A DNA stretch of 64,000 nt from an uncultured Gemmatimonadota bacterium. GTDB taxonomy: Bacteria; Gemmatimonadota; Gemmatimonadetes; Gemmatimonadales; Gemmatimonadaceae. The stretch's first letter is position 1; the number at the start of each line of letters is the position of its first letter. The notes under the pieces are model-generated. The model saw only the letters and a program-made list of their open reading frames with translations, was not told the DNA's origin and did no database searches. A program made the position numbers and the translations under genes. This document shows positions 1-8,126 of this stretch, one piece after another. The stretch spans positions 302,514-366,513 of the forward strand of contig CAIVZZ010000015.1 of assembly GCA_903910555.1 (NCBI GenBank), in the 5' to 3' direction.

Positions 1-270
1 GATGCCAAGTTCAAACCCGCCGGGCGCGCGCGCATCCGGCCGCACCTCACCCGTCACGCTCAGCGACGTCTCCTGCGTGAGTTTCGCGAAGTGCTCCCAC
101 GTCTCCGGCGCGACGGCATTCTTCACGAGCACCGTCTGCAATATTCCCGTGCCATCGCGCATCACGATGAACGCGACCTTGCCCGACGACCGGAGATGCG
201 TCACCCATCCGCGCACCGTGACGGTCGCGCCGGCGTGACTGGAAAGTTCGTTGATTCTGACGGATTGCAT
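1..270 (-). CDS. asnS: asparaginyl-tRNA synthetase, N-terminal part (runs off left edge)
   Basis: Reading the minus strand from the ATG at 270 gives 90 open codons up to the window edge, beginning MQSVRINELSSHAGATVTVR. The frame carries the OB-fold anticodon-binding pattern of class IIb synthetases (VRGWVTHLRSSGKVAFIVMRD, then DGTGILQTVLVK). Such enzymes charge tRNA-Asn with asparagine in the cytoplasm. AspRS and LysRS share the fold, but the short N-terminus and the VRGWV..R.SGK pattern fit AsnRS best. The catalytic domain lies outside the window. It lies downstream of the histidine kinase on the same strand, about 50 bp away. Confidence 0.8.
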   Translation of the reverse strand, partial: MQSVRINELSSHAGATVTVRGWVTHLRSSGKVAFIVMRDGTGILQTVLVKNAVAPETWEHFAKLTQETSLSVTGEVRPDARAPGGFELGI

Positions 271-319
271 TTTTCTTGGAGAGGCGATGGAAGATCGAAA
301 GTCGAATAAGAAAATCTAA

Positions 320-2557
320 TCAGGCGCGGTCCAGCACCTCACGCACGCGGCGCGCCAGCAGGTCGGGCGTGAACGGCTTGGAGAGGAGCGTCGCGCGACC
401 TCCGTCGAAGTCGCCGAGCTTCGCCGTCTCTTCGGAATAGCCCGACATCAACAACACGCGAAGCCCGGGCCGCTGCGCCTGCAGCCGCTCTGCGGTGACG
501 CGCCCGTTGACTCCGGGCATGACGAGATCGGTGAGCAGCAGATCGACGCGGCCCGGATGCGCGGAACTCAGCGCGATCGCTTCTTCGCCGGAAGACGCCG
601 CGATGACCTGAAATCCGAGCCGCGAAAGCACGCGCATCGCGAGCTGACGAACCGCGGGCTCATCTTCCGCAAGCAGGATGGTCTCCGATCGAGGATCGTG
701 CGCCAGCGTATCGGGCACCGGCGCATCGACCACCGCTTCGGCGTGGTGCTGCGGGAGCAGGACGCGAAACACAGTGCCCCGCCCTTCCTCGCTGTCGACG
801 AGCACGCGACCGCCGATTCGGCCGATGATTCCATACACCGTCGAAAGACCGAGGCCGGTTCCCTTGCCGAGCCCTTTCGTCGTGTAGAATGGCTCGAACA
901 CGCGGGCGAGGACGTCGGGCGGCATCCCATGCCCCGTATCGGCGAATTTAATTTCGACGTAGTCGCCCACAGGAACACCACGCGCGGCGCGCCAGCTGCC
1001 TTCGCGGACGAGTTTCCGCGTCGCGTCGATCGCGATGCTCCCACCCTCGGGCATCGCATCACGCGCGTTGACCGCCATGTTGACGATCACTTGCGTGAGC
1101 TGACTGCGATCGACGAACACGTTCGGAAGATCGCCGGCCATTCGCGTTTCGAGCCGTACGCGTTCGCCGATCAAACGCTGCAGCAGCCCTTCGATATCGC
1201 GCACGACACTGCCAACTTCGAGCGCTTCGGGGCGTGCGACCTGCTTACGGCTGAATGCGAGCAGCTGGTTCGTGACGACCACTGCATGCTGCGACGCGCG
1301 CAGAATTTCTTCGATATCCTGGCGAATGCCGCCGATCTCTTCGCTCTCGCCGCGTGCTTCTGCGAATTCATTCGTGCGATCGAGCGCGAGCCCGCCGAAT
1401 CCGATGATCGCGGTGAGGACGTTGTTGAAATCGTGTGCGATGCCACCGGCCAGCGTGCCGACCGCTTCCATCTTTTGTGCGTGGAGCAGCTGCTCTTCCT
1501 GCCGGCGAAGTGCAGCCTCCGCATCGAGACGCACCTGCACTTCGCGGCCGAGTTCGGCGTTCGCGAGCTGGAGCTCTCGCGTACGCGCTTCGACCGCAGC
1601 GGTCAGACTCGATTGTTTGTCCAGAATCAGAAAGACCAGCCCGGCAAAGAGCAGGATGATCACGAGGCCGGCGCCGCGGAACGCCAGAAGCGAGGCCGCG
1701 ACGGCAGCGTTCCACCCACCCGTCGGCGATCCGATCAGCGTGAAATGGCCGTCGGGTGTCGCGACATCGACGTGCACCGGATCCGGCGGGATAGTCGCCA
1801 ACAACGATCCCATTCGCGCGCCGCTGCGATCGAGCAGGCTGACGTCGAGCGCCGGCACGCCATTGAGCATGCCCGCAACCGAGAGGAGTGAGTCCACATC
1901 GACGACGACCGTTACGGCATCGGGAAGCGAGGGATTCGTCGTGTGCAAACGTTCGCGCGCGACCAACCCGACACCGCCCTGCGCCAGCGTCACGGGTACC
2001 GTGATAACGATTGAATCGGTCTGATCGAGCCGGCGCACATCCTCGGTGACGACGGCTTGTTCACCATGAAGCAGGTCGAGATTGAGCGCCTTCTCATTTC
2101 CCTTGAGCGGATACACCCACCGCACTTTGCCATTCTTCAGCAGTTCGAGCGCACGCACACCGGACGCCCCCTGCAGCAGCCCTTCGGCGAGCACCGGAAA
2201 ATCGCGATTTACATCGTCAACCGAACGCGCGTTCTCGACAAAGCCCTTCAACCCGTTGAGCCGCTCGAGCCTGCGCCGCAGGCCAACCGATATCGAATTC
2301 GCATACGGTGCGAGGCGCAGCTGAATGTCTTCGCGCTTGCTCTCCACAAGCCGGCCGCGCGTCCACAGATCGACGCCATAGCCGACGGCGAGCGTCGTGA
2401 GCGCTGCGCCCAGCGGTGCCAATCGGTTCAGACTTTCCGGGGCTTTGCGCTCGGAGATCGTGACACCTATGAAAAAATAGAAAACTGGAAAGTGGCCTGC
2501 CAACCTTGCTAAAGCATAGCGCGACCAGAGCGACACGGCCAAGCCAGCCCGCGGCAC
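320..2557 (-). CDS. CHASE-domain hybrid sensor histidine kinase
   Basis: 745 aa as drawn from a GTG; the real start may lie slightly downstream because the first 35 residues look unconserved. One membrane segment lies around residues 45-62 and a second around 290-312. Between them is a periplasmic CHASE-like sensor (GVRALELLKNGKVRWVYPL, then GNEKALNLDLL). A coiled linker leads to the H-box (GGIAHDFNNVLTAI, phospho-acceptor His near 375), the N-box (NMAVNARDAMP) and G-boxes (GHGMPPDVL, GKGTGLGLS). A C-terminal receiver domain has acidic residues in LLAEDEP, the phospho-acceptor Asp near 677 (LLTDLVMPG) and the SKPF lysine. It should autophosphorylate and pass phosphate to its own receiver. No partner regulator is adjacent, so ligand and output are unknown. 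Confidence 0.85.
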   Translation of the reverse strand: MPRAGLAVSLWSRYALARLAGHFPVFYFFIGVTISERKAPESLNRLAPLGAALTTLAVGYGVDLWTRGRLVESKREDIQLRLAPYANSISVGLRRRLERLNGLKGFVENARSVDDVNRDFPVLAEGLLQGASGVRALELLKNGKVRWVYPLKGNEKALNLDLLHGEQAVVTEDVRRLDQTDSIVITVPVTLAQGGVGLVARERLHTTNPSLPDAVTVVVDVDSLLSVAGMLNGVPALDVSLLDRSGARMGSLLATIPPDPVHVDVATPDGHFTLIGSPTGGWNAAVAASLLAFRGAGLVIILLFAGLVFLILDKQSSLTAAVEARTRELQLANAELGREVQVRLDAEAALRRQEEQLLHAQKMEAVGTLAGGIAHDFNNVLTAIIGFGGLALDRTNEFAEARGESEEIGGIRQDIEEILRASQHAVVVTNQLLAFSRKQVARPEALEVGSVVRDIEGLLQRLIGERVRLETRMAGDLPNVFVDRSQLTQVIVNMAVNARDAMPEGGSIAIDATRKLVREGSWRAARGVPVGDYVEIKFADTGHGMPPDVLARVFEPFYTTKGLGKGTGLGLSTVYGIIGRIGGRVLVDSEEGRGTVFRVLLPQHHAEAVVDAPVPDTLAHDPRSETILLAEDEPAVRQLAMRVLSRLGFQVIAASSGEEAIALSSAHPGRVDLLLTDLVMPGVNGRVTAERLQAQRPGLRVLLMSGYSEETAKLGDFDGGRATLLSKPFTPDLLARRVREVLDRA

Positions 2558-2593
2558 CGCACTCCGCCGCCATGCTCTAGCGTGCCCGGAAGT

Positions 2594-4693
2594 TCACCCG
2601 ACCCGGAACAGCTCCAGCGCACGCCCGTACCGCTTCCGCAGCACATCGTGGAGCGGCTTGTTGGCTTTTGACGTCAGTCCCGGGTCCGCGGCGAGAAGCT
2701 GCGCCGCGCCGGCGCGGGCGACCTCGCCGAGCTCGTGATCGCGAATCGGGTCGGCGACGCGAAAGGTGGGTTCACCGCTTTGCCGCTCGCCGAACAGATC
2801 TCCCATGCCGCGCATGCGCAGATCGGCCTCGGCGATCTCAAATCCGTCGTCCGTCCCGACGAATATCTCGAGGCGTTCCGCAACCTCGGGGCTGACGTCG
2901 CCGAGCAGAATGCAGAAACTCTCCTCCGCCCCGCGCCCGACGCGCCCGCGGAGCTGGTGAAGCTGCGAAAGGCCGAATCGTTCGGGATGTTCGATGACCA
3001 TCACGGTGGCGTTGGCGACGTCGATCCCGACTTCTATCACGGTGGTCGAGATGAGAATGTCGATTTCGCCGTCGCGAAACCGGCGCATGGTGTCGTCCTT
3101 TTCTTCCGCTTCAAGGCGGCCGTGCAACAGCGCGACGCGGCGGCTTGCAAAGCGGCCGGTGCGGAGTTCCTCGAATTCTTTCGTCGCGGCGCGCATTGCC
3201 GACTTATCACTCTCGTCGATCAGCGGAAACACGACGTACGCCTGCCGCCCCTTTTCAACCTGCGCGTCGATGAAGCTGTACACTTTCGCGCGCCCTTTTT
3301 CAGAGCGGCGCACCGTAGTCACCGGCTGGCGTCCCGGCGGACGTTCGTCGAGCACGCTCACGTCGAGATCGCCATAGAGCGTGAGTGCGAGCGAGCGCGG
3401 GATCGGCGTGGCGCTCATGAGCAGGACGTCCGGACGTTCGCCTTTTTTGCCGAGCGCGAGGCGCTGGCCGACGCCGAAGCGATGTTGCTCGTCGACGACA
3501 GCCAGGCCGAGTTTCGCGAATTTTGTTCCTTCCTGCGCGAGCGCGTGAGTGCCGACTGCAATCACCGGTTCGGCACTGGCGATGCGCGCGGCCGCCGCCT
3601 TTCGCTCCTTTGCCGCGAGCGATCCCGTGATGAGCAGCGGCGTGATCCCCAGCGGCGCGAGAAGCTTGGTGAAGGTGCGCATGTGCTGCTCGGCGAGCAG
3701 CTCGGTTGGCGCCATCACGGCGGCCTGATAGTCGTTTTCAACCGCGAGCAGTGCGGCAAAGAGCGCGACAATTGTTTTTCCGCTGCCAACGTCACCCTGC
3801 AGCAGCCGATGCATGCGCTGCGGGCCCGTCATGTCTTTCACGATTTCGCGTGTGGCGCGCATCTGTGCGCCGGTGAGCTCAAACGGAAGCAGCGATTTGA
3901 GTTTCGACGTAAGCACGCGCTTGTTCTCAAAGGTGATTCCGGCGCGCGCCTCGCGGGCGAGTGCCTTCGCGCGCAATTGCAGAATGTGGACGCAAAGCAG
4001 CTCTTCAAATGCAAGCCGCGCGCGCCCTGCGTGCGCCTCTGCGAGTGTGCGCGGGCGATGCACCGCGCGCAGCGCTTCGGGGAGCGCCGGCACTCCGGCG
4101 AGAGCGAGCAGCTCCCGCGGGATGTACTCCTGAAAGTGCGGCAGGTATTGATCGAGATGCTTGTCGATCAGCGTCCGCATTTGTTTGAACGAAAATCCTT
4201 CAGTCGCCGGATACACCGAGAGCACGCGACCGCCGCTCGTGCCTGTGGCTGCGTCCTCCGGGCCGAGATTCACAAACTCACGCGGCGCGAGCACGCGTCC
4301 GTGGAAGAATCGCACCGGGCCGGTGAGCAACAGGAGATCGCCCTTTTTTATGGCACGGTCGAGAAACGGCTGGCCCGGCCACGACGCTTCGATCAGACCA
4401 CTCGAGTCCTGCACCACTGCCTGAAAGACGCGCAGCCCTTTTCGCGTGGGGATGACGCCCTTGGAGATCACGCTGCCAATAACCGTGGCGTCGTCACCGA
4501 TGCGGAGCTTCGCGATTTGGGAAACAGTGCTCGCGTCTTCGTACCGGTGCGGGATGTGCATGAACAGATCGCGCGCCGTAAAAATTCCGAGCCGCCGGAG
4601 CGCATCTGCGCGAGCGGGCCCGACGCCGGTGAGGTATGTGACCGCGGTGTCGAGCAGTCGTTCCGGATTCGGCGCCGCGCGCTGCGATTTCAC
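2594..4693 (-). CDS. recG: ATP-dependent DNA helicase RecG
   Basis: 699 aa, the usual RecG length. The N-terminal wedge/OB region opens with a helix-hairpin-helix-like LTGVGPARADALRRLGI and the conserved HIPHRYED. The superfamily 2 motor follows with Walker A GDVGSGKT near residue 300, the DEQH box (VVDEQHRFG) near 400, motif III MSATPIPRSLALTLYGD, and motif VI QLRGRVGRG. RecG reverses stalled replication forks and processes Holliday-type junctions using ATP. It follows ftsY on the same strand with an 18-bp gap, so the two are probably co-transcribed. Confidence 0.96.
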   Translation of the reverse strand: MKSQRAAPNPERLLDTAVTYLTGVGPARADALRRLGIFTARDLFMHIPHRYEDASTVSQIAKLRIGDDATVIGSVISKGVIPTRKGLRVFQAVVQDSSGLIEASWPGQPFLDRAIKKGDLLLLTGPVRFFHGRVLAPREFVNLGPEDAATGTSGGRVLSVYPATEGFSFKQMRTLIDKHLDQYLPHFQEYIPRELLALAGVPALPEALRAVHRPRTLAEAHAGRARLAFEELLCVHILQLRAKALAREARAGITFENKRVLTSKLKSLLPFELTGAQMRATREIVKDMTGPQRMHRLLQGDVGSGKTIVALFAALLAVENDYQAAVMAPTELLAEQHMRTFTKLLAPLGITPLLITGSLAAKERKAAAARIASAEPVIAVGTHALAQEGTKFAKLGLAVVDEQHRFGVGQRLALGKKGERPDVLLMSATPIPRSLALTLYGDLDVSVLDERPPGRQPVTTVRRSEKGRAKVYSFIDAQVEKGRQAYVVFPLIDESDKSAMRAATKEFEELRTGRFASRRVALLHGRLEAEEKDDTMRRFRDGEIDILISTTVIEVGIDVANATVMVIEHPERFGLSQLHQLRGRVGRGAEESFCILLGDVSPEVAERLEIFVGTDDGFEIAEADLRMRGMGDLFGERQSGEPTFRVADPIRDHELGEVARAGAAQLLAADPGLTSKANKPLHDVLRKRYGRALELFRVG

Positions 4694-4711
4694 CGGACGG
4701 TCACCATGTCA

Positions 4712-5620
4712 TTACCGGTCGAACAGCTCTTGCGCGAACTGCGCTGCGTCGAACGGGCGCAAGTCCGACGCACCCTCGCCGACGCCGACGAACTTCACCG
4801 GCACATTCAGCGCCTCGTGCACCGCCACGATCACGCCGCCTTTCGACGAACCGTCGAGCTTCGTGACAACAATGCCCGTCACCGGCACCGACGCAGTAAA
4901 CGTCGACGCCTGCACAATCGCGTTCTGCCCGATCGTCCCGTCCAGCACGAGCAGTGATTCATGCGGCGCGCCCGGCAGTCGTTTCCCAATCACGCGCGCA
5001 ACTTTGCGGAGTTCTTCCATGAGATCGTCGCTGGTGTGCAGGCGGCCCGCCGTATCGATGATGATCACATCGGCCCCTCGCGTCACTCCGGCGTCAATCG
5101 CGCTGAACGCGACGGCCGCTGGATCACCACCGCTTGCACCCGAGACAAAATCGACGCCCGCGCGGTCGGCCCACACGCGCAGCTGATCAACTGCGCCGGC
5201 GCGGAAAGTATCACCGGCCGCGACGAGCACCCGCTTCCCTTCTCCTTTGAGCCGCGTCGCGAGCTTGCCGATGAACGTCGTCTTCCCTGCGCCGTTCACG
5301 CCGAGCACGAGGAATACCGTGGGTTTTGCGTCTGCGAACTTCAGCCGGGGATCGCTATTGCCGCTCGTGAGCGCCGCAGCCACGGCGGTTCGCAGCGCCG
5401 TTTCAAAATCATCCTGAGTTTTTATTTCGCCGCGCCGCGCGAGCTTTTCCATCTCCGCCACCAAGCGCGACGACACGGGAACACCGAAGTCCGATTCGAT
5501 CAGCAGCTTCTCGAGTCGCTCGAGCGACCCGGCGTCCACGCCGCCGCGCGCGAAGACGGTGACGTCGGTGAGCGCGACGTCCTTGATCCGCTGCCAGAGC
5601 GACTTCTTTGCGCCGATCAT
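4712..5620 (-). CDS. ftsY: signal recognition particle receptor FtsY
   Basis: 302 aa; an NG-domain GTPase without the long acidic N-terminal A region of E. coli FtsY. The N domain occupies about residues 1-90. The G domain carries G1 GVNGAGKTT (107-115), G3 DTAGRL (189-194) and G4 TKLDG (253-257), followed by the SRP-type GSSKGG. It docks ribosome-SRP complexes to the membrane for co-translational insertion. The short N-terminus (MIGAKKSLWQRIKD) probably forms the amphipathic membrane-targeting helix. FtsY rather than Ffh, because no methionine-rich M domain follows the G domain. Confidence 0.95.
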   Translation of the reverse strand: MIGAKKSLWQRIKDVALTDVTVFARGGVDAGSLERLEKLLIESDFGVPVSSRLVAEMEKLARRGEIKTQDDFETALRTAVAAALTSGNSDPRLKFADAKPTVFLVLGVNGAGKTTFIGKLATRLKGEGKRVLVAAGDTFRAGAVDQLRVWADRAGVDFVSGASGGDPAAVAFSAIDAGVTRGADVIIIDTAGRLHTSDDLMEELRKVARVIGKRLPGAPHESLLVLDGTIGQNAIVQASTFTASVPVTGIVVTKLDGSSKGGVIVAVHEALNVPVKFVGVGEGASDLRPFDAAQFAQELFDR

Positions 5621-5645
5621 CGAGGGCCGATCATTGCCGGTCCAC

Positions 5646-7448
5646 TCATCTCAATCCGATTTTCCGGCGCAGGTACCACTCCGTGCAGAGCGCGAGCAGC
5701 GCGATCGCGTACAACCACCACAGCGAACGCGCGCGCGGTGCGCGGTCCGCCGCGGCCGCCGATCCAACGGCTCCCGAGTGCACCATCGGCTTGCGCGGAA
5801 GCCATTCCGCCGACCCGTTCACGACGAGCAGGCCGTCGCCGCCGGCGGTGTGTGTCTCATAGACGCCCGCCGCGAGTGGCGGCGTGTCCGCGACGCCGGT
5901 CTCGCCGGCGAATCGGAGCTGCAGTGTGTCCGCGCGCGACGCCGCGGGAGTAGCCGCAGCACGAAGCACGACGGTCGCGATGGAATCGCGCGCGCTGCCG
6001 CGCCGCCAGCGCACCGATTCACCCGCTCGCACCCACGCGACTGCGGGGTGCGCCGCGCGCACGTCCGTTGCGTCACCGGTGAGCCAGTCGAATACAGAAC
6101 CCCAGAGCGCGGTGAACGCATCTGCGCTGCGCCCACCGCGAAACTTCCAGCGCCACAATCCGGACGCGCTCACGACCGCCACGCGGCGCGGCTTGGAGCT
6201 TCCCGAAACAATCGGACGTTCATCCATGCGACGCGCCCGCCGCGATGTGACCGCCACCCAGTCAGCGTCACGCGGCGCGAGACCGGGCTCCACGGGCGGC
6301 AGTGAATCCCACGGAAGTCCGCCGAGCGCGGCGAGCAGCGGCGACGGCGGCGCGCCGACGGCGTAGTAGTCGTCACCCTTCTGCGCGGGAGGCGCGATCA
6401 GCGCGAGCGCGCCACGTGTGAATGTGCGCGGCGGTCCGAACACCGCCGTGTCGCCGTGAATGACGGCGAGCGGCGCTTCGGCAATACTGCGGCGCACTTC
6501 GTCTTCAGCCACCACCGTCAGCGACCCGTCCTGCACCCACCGCCCCGGTGCGACGCGGAAATATCCGCGCGTCGGCACGGCGAGCGTGCCGCGCAGCACG
6601 TCGAGCGCGTACCGGGCGTCTTCGTCGGGCGCCGTCGAGGCAAACACTGCCGACGCACCGCGTGCGACATCGAGCGCGAAGCTCAGCGTGTCGTTTGCCG
6701 CGAGCGCGTCGCCGTCGGTGGAAACGACGAGCTTGAGCAGACGCGCGCCCGGCGCGCCACCGATCTGCGTGCGCAGTCGCACCGTACGCTCGGCGTACGA
6801 CGCGAGCGAGTCGACCGGCGCGGAAACGAGTGCAACGCTTCCCTGCATCAGCGAAATGCGACCAGCGTGCGATCCGGCACCACCAGACGCAATCACCGCA
6901 TTGAACTCGACCGTGTCACCGACAACCGCCGCCGCAGGCCCGTCGACCGAAATGACAGCCGCATCGAGCCGCGACTTCCCTTCGAGTGCAATCACCGTTG
7001 ATCCCGACGGCAGGTCGGCGAGGCGCTCCGGATCGTCCACACGGCCGTCGGTGACGAAGACGACCGCGCGCCCGGCGCCGAGCGCGCGCTCGACGAGCGG
7101 CGCGACGCGCGTCACGCGATCGACCGGTGTTTTCGGAGCGGATCCGGCGCGGACAGAATCGCCGAGCAGGAGCAGCGTGTCTGCGCCGACGGAATCGGCG
7201 CTGTGAACTGCGCGGGACCAGAGTGAACTGTCGCCAGCCGCGATCCAGCTCGCCGACGCATCGAGCGCGGCGTATGGCCGTGCGCGCCGCGACGGTCCGC
7301 CGGGCGCGTCGAGCAGCAGCGCGACGATGATCGTGACCGCGAGCGCGCGAAGTGCGAGCGGCACGCGCGCGTGAGCCGCGCCGCCAAAGTGGTACTGCGC
7401 GACTGCGAGCGCCGAGCCGGCGACGATGGCAATAAGCCAGATGAGCAT
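5646..7448 (-). CDS. large membrane-anchored protein with vWA-like region (BatA-type architecture)
   Basis: 600 aa. Two hydrophobic helices open the protein (about 1-20 and 30-48) and one closes it (WWLYAIALLALCTEWYL), leaving a long extracytoplasmic middle. Segments such as YAALDASASW and AVVFVTDGRVDDP resemble the strands of a von Willebrand A fold, though the MIDAS DxSxS is DASASW and its metal binding is doubtful. The two-helix N-terminus plus vWA plus C-terminal helix resembles long BatA/aerotolerance-type proteins. No MoxR ATPase or DUF58 partner is adjacent, so no function is assigned. It sits 25 bp upstream of ftsY on the same strand. Confidence 0.6.
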   Translation of the reverse strand: MLIWLIAIVAGSALAVAQYHFGGAAHARVPLALRALAVTIIVALLLDAPGGPSRRARPYAALDASASWIAAGDSSLWSRAVHSADSVGADTLLLLGDSVRAGSAPKTPVDRVTRVAPLVERALGAGRAVVFVTDGRVDDPERLADLPSGSTVIALEGKSRLDAAVISVDGPAAAVVGDTVEFNAVIASGGAGSHAGRISLMQGSVALVSAPVDSLASYAERTVRLRTQIGGAPGARLLKLVVSTDGDALAANDTLSFALDVARGASAVFASTAPDEDARYALDVLRGTLAVPTRGYFRVAPGRWVQDGSLTVVAEDEVRRSIAEAPLAVIHGDTAVFGPPRTFTRGALALIAPPAQKGDDYYAVGAPPSPLLAALGGLPWDSLPPVEPGLAPRDADWVAVTSRRARRMDERPIVSGSSKPRRVAVVSASGLWRWKFRGGRSADAFTALWGSVFDWLTGDATDVRAAHPAVAWVRAGESVRWRRGSARDSIATVVLRAAATPAASRADTLQLRFAGETGVADTPPLAAGVYETHTAGGDGLLVVNGSAEWLPRKPMVHSGAVGSAAAADRAPRARSLWWLYAIALLALCTEWYLRRKIGLR

Positions 7449-7524
7449 CGGATAAAACTACGCGCGGCGACGCGGAATCGCGGGGGGAGCTAGAAGCTGA
7501 GGGCGACTGATAACGGCGGTATTG

Positions 7525-7592
7525 GGTTGTCGCAACAAAAGGTGTGCGTTAACGGTCGTTGGGCGTTGGTTTCGAACTAACGGCGACGGGAC
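7525..7592. repeat. left arm of 68-bp inverted repeat flanking four-helix-bundle gene
   Basis: These 68 bases are the reverse complement of 8029-8096 with only two mismatches (66/68). The arm contains cgcaacaaaaggtgtgcgtt and ggcgttggtttcgaactaac. With the right arm it encloses a 436-bp loop holding the gene at 7671. In RNA the arms would form a very long hairpin. No target-site duplication is apparent outside the arms. Confidence 0.95.
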
Positions 7593-7670
7593 AGGTCGTG
7601 CGGGGGAATGATTTGAGGGGGGGGAGAGATTGGTGAAGCAATTTGCGAGCGCGACAATAGCTTGGGCGTT

Positions 7671-8072
7671 ATGCAAGACTTTCGTCGACTTGAGGTGTGG
7701 CGGCTGGGGCATGCACTGGCACTCAACGTCCAGCGCCTGAGCGCGTCGATCGCACGCCAGGACAATGCCGGTCTGGTCAGTCAGATGCGGCGGGCGGCGA
7801 CGTCGATATCGGCAAACGTCGCAGAGGGCGCGGCGAAAGAAACTCGAAAGGAGTTCGCCCGGTTTCTCGTGATCGCGATCGCATCTGCCGCAGAACTCGA
7901 AAACCACCTGCTGTTTTGCCGAGATGCGGTGCTCGCTCCAGAGTCGGAAGTTGCCTCCCGAATCGCCGAAACAGTCCAAGTCCGAAAGATGCTCTTCGGC
8001 CTATTGAAAAGGGTCCGCGAACAAGACGGTCCCGTCGCCGTTAGTTCGAAACCAACGCCCAACAACCGTTAA
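7671..8072 (+). CDS. four-helix-bundle protein (23S rRNA intervening-sequence protein family)
   Basis: 133 aa from the ATG at 7671 (a TTG at 7662 is in frame but less likely). The sequence has the family hallmarks: an N-terminal FRRLEVWRLGHALALNV, then QMRRAATSISANVAEG, then a long helix ending ELENHLLFCRD. Members form a compact helical bundle and were first met inside intervening sequences of 23S rRNA genes; their biochemical role is not established. This is a plus-strand gene in a minus-strand neighbourhood. Its last 12 or so codons (ending SSKPTPNNR) and stop lie inside the right arm of the 68-bp inverted repeat. An ORF on the opposite strand here is a shadow. Confidence 0.85.
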   Translation: MQDFRRLEVWRLGHALALNVQRLSASIARQDNAGLVSQMRRAATSISANVAEGAAKETRKEFARFLVIAIASAAELENHLLFCRDAVLAPESEVASRIAETVQVRKMLFGLLKRVREQDGPVAVSSKPTPNNR

Positions 8073-8096
8073 CGCACACCTTTTGTTGCGATAACC
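8029..8096. repeat. right arm of 68-bp inverted repeat flanking four-helix-bundle gene
   Basis: Reverse complement of 7525-7592 with two substitutions. It overlaps the 3' end of the four-helix-bundle CDS, including its TAA at 8070-8072. The overlap of a coding end with a repeat arm implies gene and arms move or evolve as one unit. Confidence 0.95.
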
Positions 8097-8126
8097 GGGT
8101 ACTCAGTACGTAGTGCCGGCTCCCAG

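Noticed and set aside
557..1891. Long plus-strand frame (444 aa) opposite the histidine kinase
   Set aside because: Arg/His/Glu-rich shadow of a high-GC gene on the other strand; no domain. The same applies to the long plus-strand frames opposite recG (2735-4957), mraY (18054-19127) and murE (20373-22268).
7458..7979. 173-aa minus-strand frame opposite the four-helix-bundle gene
   Set aside because: It has no family features, starts and ends in repeat or intergenic DNA, and overlaps the well-supported plus-strand gene.
7525..8096. Toxin-antitoxin or integron-cassette interpretation of the four-helix gene unit
   Set aside because: There is one gene only, no toxin partner and no attC-type core sites; the arms are long perfect repeats rather than imprecise attC palindromes.
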